Of a stretch of 64,000 nucleotides of DNA, positions 11,201 through 26,800 are shown one piece after another; positions within the stretch are counted from its first letter, which is position 1; each line of letters opens with the position of its first letter. The position numbers and the translations under genes were made by a program. This stretch comes from Podocnemis expansa (Eukaryota; Chordata; Testudines; Podocnemididae): positions 4,417,675-4,481,674 of the forward strand of contig ML682024.1 of NCBI GenBank assembly GCA_007922195.1. The letters are read 5' to 3'. The notes under the pieces were generated by a model that saw only the letters and a list, made by a program, of their open reading frames with translations, did no database searches and was not told where the DNA came from.

Positions 11201-13533
11201 GCAACATCTCACACTTCGTAAATCATAGCGTGAGTTGGGGGCCTATGAGGAATGGTTGAGCTGGGGGGCAGTCTGTGGATGGATAAAAATCAGTAATTGA
11301 AAACCAAACATAAAATGTCCCTGGTGTTTTTAATGTAAGAAAGAAAAAAAAATATTTAAAATGAAGTTTGAAACACTGACAATGTATGTGAAGGCACTAA
11401 ACAGGAGAATCTATGGCAGGGGTCTCAAACTCAAATCACCATGAGGGCTGCATGAGGACTAGTACATTAGCCCAAGGGCTACACCACTGAAACCTTTCCA
11501 TACAACATTGGGAATACTGGTCTTTAAGTGCCACAAGACTCCTTGCTTTTTTTGATAACAATAGTGTCATTGAGGGCCACAGGAAATAGCTTTAGGGGCC
11601 GCGTGTGGCCCATGGGCCATGTGTTTGAGACCCCTGATCTATGGAAATCATTTAAACCACATCAACTATGTAGTCAGGCATCTGTGCCGCAGAAGTTTGA
11701 AAGAAGCTGAAGCACTGAACTAGTGGAAGTTGCTGGCTTGGCCCACTCAGCTTTTGTGATGGTTTGCAGAGGGAATATTTGCTTCAGTCTAGTTTAGTCT
11801 CCTAGCTCAGTTCAATGGTGAGTTCATTCCAAGTTAAACCAGTCAGGAGTTGGGAAAGAAGGAAAATTTGCTATCCTCTTCCAGTCTCTCAATAAAAACT
11901 GTGAGAGGATGAAATCTACTAGATCTAAAATCCTGAAGGATAGGGAGCCTAGGAACAATCACTTCACATTCAGTAATTACAGCAAATGCCCCTTTTGTTT
12001 AATAAACCTTTTTTAAAAATGAAAATCATGTAATGATATTCCTCCTATTTTTCTTCTGTTTTTAGCATACTGAAGGTAGTTTTATTGAACTGATTACGAG
12101 TAATTGTTTAGTTTTCAGTGCAAAGCATGTTTTGATAAATTATTTCTTATATGTTCAGTGCATTTGAAAGTCACTTTATTGAACTAATTAGATATAGATG
12201 ATAAATTAAGAATGAATTGAAAATACCACTCTACTTACCTTCTCCAGACCTGCGGAGCTCTCTGTGAACTTGAAAACTTGTTCCTTTCATGAACAGAAGT
12301 TGCTTCTAACTACAAATAGTTTTAAATACAATCAGTTTGGTATACTTTTTCTTCTGCTGTTCCCAGCACATTTTGATAAGCTTTATTTAATTAATGAAAA
12401 ATAACTTGGTTTTCAATGTAAAACCATGTTTTTATAACTCATTTTTGTTCTTAATGCATTAAGCGTATATTAAGGCAATAGCTCAGTTTTAAAGGCCAAA
12501 CATGTTTTGATAAGCTCTTTGTTTCTTATGCATCCATCATATTTTAAGTTTTTTTTATTGAAAAAATGACAAGAGAACAAATGCTTAAAAAAAATGCATT
12601 TTTCATTACAGTTCCCATCCAAACTAAACTGGACACAAATTGTGAACACCCCCACCTCAAAAATTACTAAAGAAATATCATGTATGAAATCCTATCATAA
12701 AAAAGTAAAATGTAAGAATCCAAATAAATATTTTATTAATCTTAATACATTGTATTAATGTGATATTACTTAAATTACACTAATACAATACATTAAGGTT
12801 AATGAATGAAATTGATAGTAATAAATTAAGTAGGCTACTCAGAATGCCTATTTTATCATTTGAATGGACAACATCAATGTTTATGTTTGAGCATTTTTCC
12901 TGATTTTTATTCATTTACATTTTCACAGTTGTGGGATATTGTGTGGGGATGTGCCAGAAAATACGGTGGGTTAGGCTACAATTATTTAATGACAGTAGAT
13001 AATGAGGTTCAAATAGTTAAAATGTTATATCCATTAAAACACAAATTCTCAATACACATCAAGACATTCAAAATAAATATCCTTCAAGTAGCATTTTTCT
13101 TCTCTTGCTTAGCTGTCAATTTCAGTCATGTTTATGGGTGTACAGTGACACTGATGTTTACCAGCACCAACTAAAAAAACCAGAGTCCTTCTCAGTGCAA
13201 ATCTGAGATGTATATCAGTATTATGGTAATCTAAGTAATCAATATTAATATCGTTCCAATATTTGATATTTCTAAATGACAATGTAATGTATTAATTATT
13301 TTATAAATTAAAACATTTGCTGTATCACTGTTTATATAAATATGTAAATATAGTGGGGCTGTTGGTTAGTGAAAAGACAGACCAGATTTGGTGCAAAGGT
13401 GACATTTAGTAGCCAATTACCATGTTTTAATGCCAGCCAATGAGCCATGGCCTTTCTCTAGGGAGATAACTGAAAAGGGCTGATGCAAAAAAGGGAGTGA
13501 AATGGAAGGTTGAAAATCCAGGTTCTCCACTTG

Positions 13534-13574
<41 letters not shown>

Positions 13575-14116
13575 CTCATTTCACTTGCTCCACTTGGGTC
13601 CATGGAGAAGGACCAGGGCAAGGTGTAGAAAGACAGGAGCTGGTGGTGGTCCAGAGTGAGAGGGGTATTAGGGAATAAACTTAGTGGGGGCTGCTAGGGG
13701 AAGCTAGAGAGGGCATGCAGGGTAGGGCCAGGCTCTGGTCACAACTCATGCACCTCCCTCCTGGCACAGTGTGACCCCAACCTTCAGGTGTACAACGTGT
13801 TCATTGACAACCTGGATGAGCGGCTGCCACGCATCGCACTCTTCGCCACACGACCCATCCGTGCTGGGGAGGAGCTCACTTTTGACTACAATATGCAAGG
13901 TGAGTGCCTAAGTGAGGCTGGTCCCCATTGGTGGGGTGGTAGCAGGATCACTGCCTCACCCTCTCTCTTTTCCCCATAGTAGACCCAGTGGATGCAGAGA
14001 GCACACGGATGGACTCCAACCTGGGTCGGGCTGGTGGCCTGGCTGGTTCCCCCAAGAAGCGGGTGCGGATCGAGTGTAAGTGTGGGGCCGCCTCCTGCCG
14101 GAAGTACCTCTTCTAG
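8012..14116 (+). CDS. SUV39H1: Histone H3K9 methyltransferase SUV39H1 (6 coding exons, complete)
   Basis: Coding exons are 8012-8030, 9136-9281, 10167-10835, 11083-11229, 13770-13899 and 13980-14116, totalling 415 residues (human about 412). The start MAENLK sits in a 19-nt coding exon. A chromodomain spans roughly residues 44-102 ([18 protein letters not shown]). A cysteine-rich pre-SET segment ([21 protein letters not shown]) precedes the SET domain, with [15 protein letters not shown], the NHS|C cofactor-binding motif split across the exon 4/5 junction, and ELTFDYN. A post-SET CxCxxxxC motif lies just before KYLF. The enzyme trimethylates H3 lysine 9 in pericentric heterochromatin and creates HP1 binding sites. 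All key SET and zinc-binding residues appear present. Intron 4 is 2.5 kb of AT-rich repeat. SUV39H2 is the alternative paralogue, but the MAENLKG-type start, WAS synteny and closer sequence favour SUV39H1. Confidence 0.96.
9880..10125 (+). repeat. Tandem copies of a tRNA-like (MIR-like) repeat unit
   Basis: Three consecutive units of about 75-80 bp each contain CCAGGACTCNTGGGTTCT followed by GGTCTAGTNGTTAGAGT-like sequence. TAGTGGTTAGAG and GGGTTCNANCC resemble tRNA A and B boxes, as in CORE/MIR SINEs. Related single units occur near 18830, 23010-23130, 30670, 31430, 35655, 46800, 48990 (inverse), 53340, 53935-54145, 57840 (inverse) and 61620. Confidence 0.55.
10846..11010 (-). repeat. Two to three inverted copies of the ~75-bp intronic repeat
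   Basis: GCAGCCATCTCTG, GAGATGCAGCTGCCTCTG and CAGCTGGGGA blocks are the reverse complement of the family at 7-95. The array starts about ten bases after the SUV39H1 exon 3 donor and fills most of this short intron. Confidence 0.5.
11417..11636. mobile_element. hAT-type element with exact 8-bp duplication and a PLE-tail fragment inside
   Basis: The ends CAGGGGTCTCAAAC and GTTTGAGACCCCTG are perfect inverted repeats. ATCTATGG at 11409-11416 is repeated exactly at 11637-11644. Compared with the copy at 40743-40930, it has about 34 extra bases near 11521-11555 that match the PLE 3' tail (TCTTTAAGTGCCACAAGACT). Confidence 0.9.
11645..13540. repeat. AT-rich SUV39H1 intron 4 with degenerate internal repeats
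   Basis: No gene is visible. Blocks resembling CAAAGCATGTTTTGATAA recur near 12120, 12365, 12410 and 12490, with related TTATTGAACTAATTA stretches near 12080 and 12175. This suggests a decayed tandem or foldback element. I could not assign a family. Confidence 0.4.
13541..13571 (+). repeat. Poly(A) run of 31 bases
   Basis: An uninterrupted run of 31 adenines lies 199 bp before SUV39H1 exon 5. It could be the tail of a retroposed sequence, but no parental unit is recognisable upstream. Confidence 0.8.
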
Positions 14117-15906
14117 CTCCTGCGTGCATCCGGCTGGGGGTCTGGGACCCATGACTACCACCACGCAGGGATGTGCTGGGGGCAGGGAGGCTCATGCCCA
14201 CCCTCCCACCACATTGGACTTATCCTGCCTGCCTGCTTTCACTCTACGGGGTGGGGCCTGCTTCCTGCCCCACACCAGGGGGCTGCTATTCCCCCTTCCA
14301 GTCAAGGGATTTTTTTATAGGAACAGTTGTCATGGATTTTATCTAGTTGCCTTCCAGGCTGTGGCAGGGGTATGGAGCTGCCCTGGCTCTGTCACGTCCG
14401 TATGGAGACCCTGTCTGTTGTGTACATAGCACCATGGTCCCCTGTTGCCAGTTGTTGGGGAGGGGGATCTGGGAACATTCAACTTGAAGCCGCACTTGAC
14501 CCCGCATCCCTATGCAACCGGCAAAGCAGCAGTATGGGCATGGGGTGTTTTTAAACTGATTCAGGGGCAGTTTTCTAAATGGACTTATTTCTACCAGGTA
14601 TTTTTGATTGGGGAGGGGGGGATCCAGGGCTGGGGAGCAGCTGGGCCTTGAGGCCAGTGTCTGCAATCAATGCAATTAGATGGTTTGATTCTGGATTCAG
14701 TGGTGACTGCTGGTTATTTTGGCTTATGGCAACATGTTGTTATAATACGTGTGGGCTGAGAATGGGACTGGGGCTGGTTGGCTGTCTTATGCCAACCTTT
14801 TGCTTAAATCCAGTAATCTCTCCTCTGCACTAACTCTGATGGAGCACTTTGCTTCACTTCCTGTCCAAAACATGCAGACCACATGGCTTTGCTGTGCAGC
14901 TGTCCCACCCCAGATAGGGCAACCTGTTTTTACACACAGGTGTTGGGATTATTCCAGGCCACCAGCCCTTACTGGTGTGCAAGATGAGTGTTAAATGGGG
15001 CCCCTGGCTCTCTGTTCCACAGGTCCCAGATATGGGGGATAGCCCCCAAACCTCCCAGTTATGCTCAGATCTGCTTATCCCTTAAGACCTTCCCTCCATC
15101 CCCCTCCCTGGCATCCCAGGCCTAGAGAGGGGCCTTCTAGCACAGAGACATGGACCTGCCTGGGCTATGGAAGGCCAGGGGTCAGCCTCAGGCACTGAAG
15201 CACAGGAGTATTTCCCACTACTTGGAAGCTGCAGCTGTCATATCAGGTCACTATCCTTTGCCCTCTTCTCTGGACAGGGAAAGGGCCATGGGGCTTGAGG
15301 CTAAGCATGTAACCCAGCTGTCCTGCTGTCCAGGCCAGAGATTTGGTGGCAGCTGTACCCCAAACACCCAAAGGGATGTGTCAGCAGCATCACACCCCAG
15401 GGCACTAGCTCTGTGAGAAGCTGCCAGCTGCATGTAGTAGGGTAGGGCTCAGCAGCACACCTGTCTGGACAGTATGAGCCACACAGAGCCCCATTTCTGG
15501 GAACAACCAGCAGCTTCAAACAGGGCTGTAGGTCAATCTGCCCATGAATGGCACTAATGGTGCCCCCTCCAAATTATTTAACTGGTATCCAGACAGGGCA
15601 GGGTGGTAAGCAGCACTGGGAGCTGCCCCACACCCCACAGAACAGCAGCTTGAGCCCATCCCACCAAGTCTGCAAGAAAATCCAGGTATCCTGGCTCAGA
15701 GGAGTGGGGAGGAAGCAGCCTATCCACAGCAAAGTCTCCATACCGTGGGGGCAAGGACCACCAACGGTTAAATGGGCCCATGCTGAGGGCACCCAAGCCC
15801 CTCAGTCAGCTCTCAGTCTCTGGGAGGTGAGCAGCACTGTAGTGGGTCAGATGAGGTGGGGCTGGAAGCCCAAATATGTGGTCCCACCCCCAGCTGGACT
15901 GGGCCT
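14117..15906. other. Convergent 3' UTRs of SUV39H1 and WDR13
   Basis: The genes point towards each other and their stop codons are 1.79 kb apart. The region is GC-rich and unique-looking. I found no convincing AATAAA for SUV39H1 and no clear signal on the minus strand for WDR13, so the transcript ends are undetermined and may overlap. Confidence 0.5.
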
Positions 15907-19863
<3,957 letters not shown>

Positions 19864-20229
19864 GCCACACGCTGCTGGTGCTGGTGTCTTGGGGGAGCTG
19901 GCCAGGGGGAGCCTGGGGTGGAAGGGTGTATAGTCAGCTCTAGGCATCCACAGGATGGGTGAGTGCATGGGGGCATGAGCCAGCCCTAGTGAGGGGTGCT
20001 TTGTGACCTTTCCTGTCCCCGGGATCCTACCTCCAACCTCCCAAAATATCTGCACCTCCTTCCACTGCAAAAGGGGGGGCAGCCCAGGGGGCCGGAATGT
20101 GGGAACCAGGGTCCCCCAGGAGTGGGAGACTTGGAGGCATACTATGGGATGGGCAGGGGCTGACTGGGGCCATACCAGGGGTGGTTGAGGGAGGCTGCGG
20201 GGGCAATAGTATTATGGGCTGGCTCAGGT

Positions 20230-20560
20230 TGTCTTGAGGAGGGGAAGAGGCACAAGCCGGGGGGGGGCAGGCAGCGATGGAGGGATGCCGATGGCGGATC
20301 GAGGTGCAGCCCCCCCCATGCACCTCCCCAGCACGGATGGCATTGCTGCACGGCAGGGGGTTTGCGGCCGCGCCCCTATTGCATCCCCCACTAGCGGATC
20401 GGGCGGCACCTTGCGGGGGCTGCGATACAAACCCGCGGGGCGCGGAAGCGGAGCCGGTACCTGGGGCCCAGCGGCGGATGCAGGGCAGCGGATGCGGCCA
20501 CGAAGGGAGCCCGCCCCGGCTCGGCCCTGAGCCGCATGCGCCGCTGGAGGTGGGGGAGGA
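20230..20560 (-). promoter_or_regulatory. CpG island, probable WDR13 promoter
   Basis: CpG density is high, with GCGGCCGC near 20364, just upstream of the WDR13 coding start on its strand. Because the coding start exon appears to have an upstream splice acceptor, a non-coding first exon probably begins here. The direction is inferred from the gene position. Confidence 0.6.
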
Positions 20561-20863
20561 AATTATCAACCAATAGTGCAATGGTCCCCTCCCCACCACG
20601 GCTGCCCGGCCCCCCTTGCAGCCAGGTGCTACCCCCCCACGGCACTGAAGGGATTAGCTGCAGAAACCTGGACCCAAGGGATCCATCCATTGAAATCCAG
20701 CTCCCTGCCACACCCAGCAGCCAGGCCAAGAACAAATCCCACCAACCCAGCTGGATTTCTTTCTTTGGCAAACTCACCAGCTGGGTGGCGAGAGGGCAGC
20801 TGGGGGACAGGATGCTCCCAGGTTTTCGCTAGGCTTTGTAGCAGGGCAGTCCCCCAAAATAAA

Positions 20864-21087
20864 ACAAGGAGTCGTCTAGCACTTAAAGACTAACAGATCT
20901 ATTTTTCACATGAGCTTTCATGGGAGAAAAATCCCACGTTGTCAGATGCTTCAAAGATGGGGGCACTATAAGTGGGATTTTCTCCCATGAAAGCTCATGC
21001 AAAAAATAAATCTGTTAGTCTTTAAGCGCCACACGACTCCTTGGTTTTTTTGCTGGACTAGACTAACTCGGCTGCCTCTTTGGAAAT
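20864..21087. mobile_element. PLE tail palindrome with 12-bp target duplication
   Basis: The left half is the minus-strand PLE 3' tail (TAGCACTTAAAGACTAACAG, then ATGAGCTTTCATGGGAGAAA) and the right half is the plus-strand tail ending GACTAACTCGGCTG. Together they form a head-to-head inverted pair with no coding sequence between. CCCCAAAATAAA occurs exactly at 20852-20863 and 21088-21099, marking both insertion borders. Confidence 0.8.
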
Positions 21088-21099
21088 CCCCAAAATAAA

Positions 21100-21859
21100 G
21101 CCCACCCACAATTCACTGTGAGGTTGAAATGGATCATGGTGACTAACCACCATTGGAGATGCACCATCCCATATTCAGCCAGAGGAAGGCGGCCAAGAAA
21201 CCCGTGTGCACACATATCTGGCATGGAAATGCCTCACAATGCTAACAGTGCCAGGCTGTCCACCTGTTCTTCATTTTGGGTGCCAGTTTCCAGAAAAGTA
21301 GGCAGTGCTATCTCCCATCCACAGAAACAGGTGTTTGTCTCTGAGGCCGGCTGAGTAGGGAATAGGAGAGAGTGGACTTGAGATTTTGCATTGATTAGTG
21401 GCCATTATGTAAAAGAAATATAATAATTTGTCACTTATAAAATTGCACTTTCCTGGCCAAGAGACTGGCTGACAGCTTTGTCCTGAGGAAAATACAATTT
21501 CTTTTCCTCATCTCTTCCAAAGTGTGACTCTTAGTCATCAAAGCTACTACTATGAACTGAACATTGCACCTCCATAGTCACTGAAACTCTTACTTTTGAA
21601 AATGTAGAAAAACATTCAGGAGTATTTATTATACATGTCAACTGGCATTATGCTAGTGTTCAGAGGGGTGATTAAAACAAAGATTTAGCACCATGAATTT
21701 TTAACTTGTTCATTTGTTTTTGTTTGGCATTCATCATTAATGTTAACCACCATTAATTGACAGCCCCACTTTGAACACTGGAGAAATGGGCTCAACAGAG
21801 CTATGGTGAATCAATATGGTGAAGTGGAAAGAGAATTGATTAAACAGAGTAATGGTTAA
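21100..21859. other. AT-rich intergenic DNA
   Basis: No ORF, RNA gene or recognisable transposon ends were found in this stretch. Confidence 0.4.
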
Positions 21860-22760
21860 TGGACAGATGACAGAAGATCTCAAGTGGGATTCCACAGGAT
21901 TTTGTTGTGTGTCTGGTGTTGTCTGATGACTTTAACAACCTGCATCCAGGTTGTTAAGAGCAGACTGATTAAGTTTGCTGATGACACAAAGCAGGGGTAC
22001 GGATGCCCAAACTAAAATTTAGAAGGACCTTCATCTATTGGAGCAGTGGGCGATAGACAATGCCCAGCTGAAATCAACACAGAGCAATATAAGGTGTGAC
22101 ACTTAGGGGGAGAAAAACCAAAAGCACCAATACAGGAGTGTGGGTGTAATTGGTTTGGCAGCAACTCTGCTGAGAAGAACTTGGGAGGTGGGGTTGATCA
22201 CAACCTCAGCACACAGTCAGCCAGGCAATGCTTTTGCAATAAAAGGAAATGCAATTTTCAGATGCATGAACATCCTGGGAGAGAATAGTACTACTCAGCT
22301 TTGCCCTGGGTAGGCCTCAGCTGGATTGTGTCCATTTTTGGTCACTACTGTACAGAAAGGATGCAGAGAAACTGGAAAGGGTCCAGGGGCACATGTCAAA
22401 GACAATCCACGGAATGGAACACAAGCCACAGGAGAAAGGCTGAAAAGAGGAGATTGTTAAGGACAACATGATGTCCATCTTCAAATACTTTTATGGCAGC
22501 CTGTTGAGAGATGGAGAAAAGTTGTTCTGCCCTCAGTAGCAAGAGAACACAAGAAGGCAGAGGCTCAAACTGCAGCCAAGCAGATGGAGATTAAATTGCA
22601 GGGAAATCATCTGTCCTGTAAGAACAGTGGGACAGCAACCAGAGACTGAAGGAGGTCACAGAAGCACTTTCGTTGGAGGATATGGAGAGGAGCCTAGAGC
22701 CATCTAGACACAAGTCCTGCATCAGGCAGGGGTGGGGTGGGTGTCAGGCTAGCAGACTCT
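21860..22760 (+). mobile_element. CR1 LINE 3' fragment, old
   Basis: The text follows the CR1 reverse-transcriptase C-terminus and 3' UTR in order: KFADDTK-like sequence near 21975, a WTQLGL-like stretch, and a CAGAAAGGATGCAGAGAAACTGG-type segment near 22350. Stops and indels are frequent. It is more diverged than the copy at 880-4411. Confidence 0.7.
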
Positions 22761-22979
22761 CACGGATCCATCCTGGCTCTTAGGATCGAGGATTATATGA
22801 TCTCCCCATTCTCCTGCACAGCCTCCACTCCACCCCATAACTACCCCAGCCCACACATTGCCTCGCCAACACTCCAAATACCACCCTCTTCACAGCCCCA
22901 CATGGCACCCTCTTAGCTTTTAGGGTCCTTACGAAGAATCCTTGGTAATTTCAGGGGGCCCCACTCTCACTGCATCAGT

Positions 22980-23135
22980 AGCAGGGCTCTAACCCTTAGG
23001 TCTCCTCTCTGACTCTGTGATGGGAAGGGAAAGGAGGGGGCTGGAAGCCAGGACGCCTGGGTCCTCCCCCCAGCTCGGGGAGGGTGGGCCAATAGCTGCA
23101 GGGGGAGGGGAAACTAGGACGCCTGGGTTCAGTGC
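22980..23135 (+). repeat. tRNA-like (MIR-like) repeat units
   Basis: CCAGGACGCCTGGGTCC and ACTAGGACGCCTGGGTTC occur about 65 bp apart. They match the units at 9880-10125. A further unit lies near 23350-23400. Confidence 0.5.
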
Positions 23136-23148
23136 GTGTCTCCCTTAC

Positions 23149-23228
23149 TGGAATCTCCTCCGGACGGGCAGGTCCCAGCTGCTGGCGCTCATGGATCTGC
23201 CTTTGCGGCTCTCGGGCGTCCGGGCCAT
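23149..23228 (-). CDS. Possible first coding exon of an unidentified minus-strand gene
   Basis: On the minus strand an ATG at 23228 opens a frame starting MARTPESRKGRSMSASS and ending at a donor CCA|GTAAGG at 23148. It lies beside a CpG-rich region shared with the plus-strand gene. I do not recognise the peptide and found no second exon downstream on that strand. It may be chance, an alternative WDR13 leader, or a separate transcript. Confidence 0.25.
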
Positions 23229-23419
23229 GATGACAGGCTGACTAGTCCAGGCCGCACCTGGGGGGCGGGTCTTTATAGCAGGGGGTGGGGCCAACACCTG
23301 CGACTCACCTGGATCCCGGGTCCAGCCCCAAAGAGGCTGAGGGGAGGGGCAGGAGGAGCCCGGACTCCTGGGTTCTATCCTGTTCTATTAGAACCCAGGC
23401 GTTCTAATTGCCCCGCCCC

Positions 23420-23870
23420 CGCAGAACTTGGAGCCTGCCAACCAGCTGCTTCTCCCGTCCCCAGCACGGCCCCAGCCTCCTGCCTCTCCTAAAATGGCGG
23501 CCTCAGGAACTTGCCCTATGCCAACATGGCGTCCCCCATGGTTCACTGTTCCAAGATGACCGCGTCCATGTTGCCCAGCTCCAAAATGGCGGCCAGTCGT
23601 CTTCCTCCCGTCGCGGCCGCCCGGCAGTAGCTATCGCGAGGATTCTCTCACTCCGCCAATAGTGGAGCGACTCCAGGGAGAGGGGCGGGGCCAAGATCGC
23701 ATCGTCCCGGCTCTTTGTGACGCTCTCGGGGCGGGTTCTTACTCGCTGATTGGCTCCTCGGGAGGCCGGGGTGGGGCCAAGACTGTTGAATGAAAAGGCG
23801 CGAGCAACAAGGAGCCGCAGGAGGAGAGACTCTCTGACGTGATGTCTGCGGTTGGGCGGGCTCGGGAGTG
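23420..23870. promoter_or_regulatory. CpG-rich, possibly bidirectional promoter
   Basis: The stretch is rich in CpG. It contains repeated AAAATGGCGGC-like blocks (near 23492 and 23582), close to the YY1 consensus, and TGATTGGCT (CCAAT inverse) near 23746. It separates the plus-strand ZWINT-like exon 1 at 23842 from the candidate minus-strand exon at 23149-23228. Confidence 0.55.
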
Positions 23871-26800
23871 AGTTGGGGGGTTCTGTGGGGGTGGTGGTAT
23901 CGCCTGAGGGAATTCCTGTGTTCGCGTCCCCCCCTCTGCGGGGAATGGTGTCTCCTGGGGGTTCCACAGTGGTGGTGGGGATGGTGTGTGACGTTGCTGG
24001 TTTTAGCAGAACGAGGAATCCTGAGACAGGTTCCACGGGGCAGCGTGTTAGTCTGTGCACACAGCAGAAACAAACAAGGAGGCCTGTGGTACTTAAAGAC
24101 TAACAAATCATATTTATATGCAATAAATGTATTTGTTACTCTTCAAGTGCCACAGGACTCCTTGTTTGTTTTACTGAACTAGACAAACATGCCTGCCCCT
24201 TTGGATCTCAGAAACAACCAGAGTCCTGTGGCACTTTAGACTAACAAATTTCTCTGGGTGTAAGTTTTTTGGCATCAACTCAGTTTGTCAGAAGCATGAA
24301 GTGGAAACTGCAGCTGAGAGGTACATGAAAACATGCCAGGATGGAGGAGGAGACATGTTAGCAAAGTCAACTTAGTTAGGGCAGATGGGGCCCATTCACA
24401 TCAGCTGATTAGATGGAGGGAATGTGTGAACAGGGACAATTACTTTTTGTAATGTGCTAACCCAAGAGTGTCCATACAATGTTCCCTCTAATTTTTCACA
24501 GGCTGTGTGTGCAAAAAAATTTCTTTGTGTGTGCTAATATTAGCACTGTTGAATTTTTTTGTGTGTGCACAGGTTTCACAACCTGTGTTGGGGTCTGCAA
24601 CTCAAATCATCATGAGGTTTGCATGAAGACTAGTATGCTAGCCCAAGGGCCGCACGAACTAAACCTTCTCATACAATGATATTGCAAATGTTGGTAATGA
24701 TAGCGTCATTGCGGGCTGTAGGAAATAACTTTAGGGGCTGCATGTGGCCCACGGGCCATGTGTTTCTGACCCATGACCCATGTGCATGCACACGTGCACA
24801 GCTAGAGGGAACAGTGGTGTCCAACCTTCTTGGGTGAGGGGCCACATTGCAGTTCTTTTCTCATGGGGGGGTGACAATTTTTGATAAGACATACAAATTG
24901 ATCTTATTAATAAACTTTAATAAAGGAATGATTACTGTGATTTTTGGCATTGCTTTTGCTTGCACTGTGTAAAGAGGACCAAGAGGGCAAGGCACGGGAA
25001 GCAAGGCAGGACGGGAGCGTGGCAGAGGCGTGGGGGGGAGCAGAGAAGCTGGGTGGCAGGACTTAGCTACTTTCTAACAGGACCCCAACAAATCTGCTCT
25101 CTTCACTCCCTGCCAAGCACTGCTCAGGGAAAGGAGGGTGGTGCTGGGGAGAGGGAGAGGAGAACAGACTCAGACAAGTTCCAGAGGGGCAGCCATGTTA
25201 GTCTAGTAAAGCAAAAAAAGCAAGGAGTCTTGTGGCACTTAAAGACTGACATTTATTAATTGCATGAGCTTTCATGGGAGAAAATCCCACTTTGTCAGAT
25301 GCTTTGAAAAGGGGGAACTTACAGAATTGGATGAGAATAAATGCAAGTGAGTGTAAAACATGGGATCAGGTCATACTGCAGCAGCAAATCAGAGCATTTG
25401 CAAGGATTCAAACTCTAGGAAACAGCACACAGGGAGGGTGAAGTCAAATTACCTGTTATAATGTGAAAAGAATCCATAGTCACGATTCAGCCCTGTTTTC
25501 ACACAATCTAATCTGCATATTATTTGAATTTTGGCTGTTTCACTTTCAAGTCTTGATGTCCCATCGATTTTCTTGAGGACCATCGTTAACAAATCATCAA
25601 TGGAGTGATTAGGAAAATAGAAGTGCTCAGCAACTTTTTTTTTTTTTTTNNNNNNNNNNAAAAAAAAAAAAAAAGTTGCTGAGCACTTCTATTTTCCTAA
25701 TCACTCCATTGATGATTTGTTAACGATGGTCCTCAAGAAAATCGATGGGACATCAAGACTTGAAAGTGAAACAGCCAAAATTCAAATAATATGCAGATTA
25801 GATTGTGTGAAAACAGGGCTGAATCGTGACTATGGATTCTTTTCACATTATAACAGGTAATTTGACTTCACCCTCCCTCTGTGTGCTGTTTCCTAGAGTT
25901 TGAATCCTTGCAAATGCTCTGATTTGCTGCTGCAGTATGACCTGATCCCACGTCTTACACTCGCCTGCATTTATTCTCATCCAATTCTGTAAGTTCCCCC
26001 TTTTCAAAGCATCTGACAAAGTGGGATTTTCTCCCATGAAAGCTCATGTGATAAATAAATCTGTTAGTCTTTCAGTGCCACAAGACTCACACAGTGACAG
26101 GACAGAAACCCTGGCAGTTCTGCAGGGGTCTCAGTTTTTGGCACTGGGCATTTCCGTACCAGAAACATTGAAGAGTAGCAGCTCCTACAGAATAGTTTTT
26201 GCCACTAAGGTCAGGGGAGTGACAGGGGTGCTGGGGTTAGAGGTGTGGAAGGAGACAGAACTGGGGGGAGGTCCAGGTCAGAAAGTAGCTGGGTCCCGCC
26301 AACCTGCCGCACTGCTCCCCTGCCCCTTCACCCTCCTGGAACCTGCCACAGTTTGTTCTCCTCCCCACCAGTCAGCACTGCTCTCCTTCCTCTGAGTTCT
26401 GCTTGCCCTTGGGCTTAGTTCTCCTCACCTGCCACCAGACTGAGCACAATGCCAGCTCAGCTCACACATCCCCATCCCCCACCAAATAGCACCTTGCTGG
26501 TTCAGCTTTCCAGGATCTTGCGGCAGCACTCTGCAGGCTGGACGAAAGCTTTGGTGGGCCGGAGTCTGACCTCTCGGCTGCAGATTGGACAAACCTGTGC
26601 TAACCATTCCCTGTTCAGACCCAGTCTGATTGTGTTAGGTTTGCAAATCAGCTCCAGCACTGCAGTTTCACACTGAAGTGTATTTTTGAAGTTTTTTTTT
26701 GTGAAGTATGGCAACGTTCAAGTCTGCTACAGAGTGCCCAGGAAGATTGCATTCTCCTGCTGGTTTATGGATGCTGTTATTTTTTATGTCTGATTTGTGT

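Noticed and set aside
13541..13571. Poly(A) run as the tail of a processed pseudogene
   Set aside because: No gene-like sequence precedes it and no target-site duplication could be seen.
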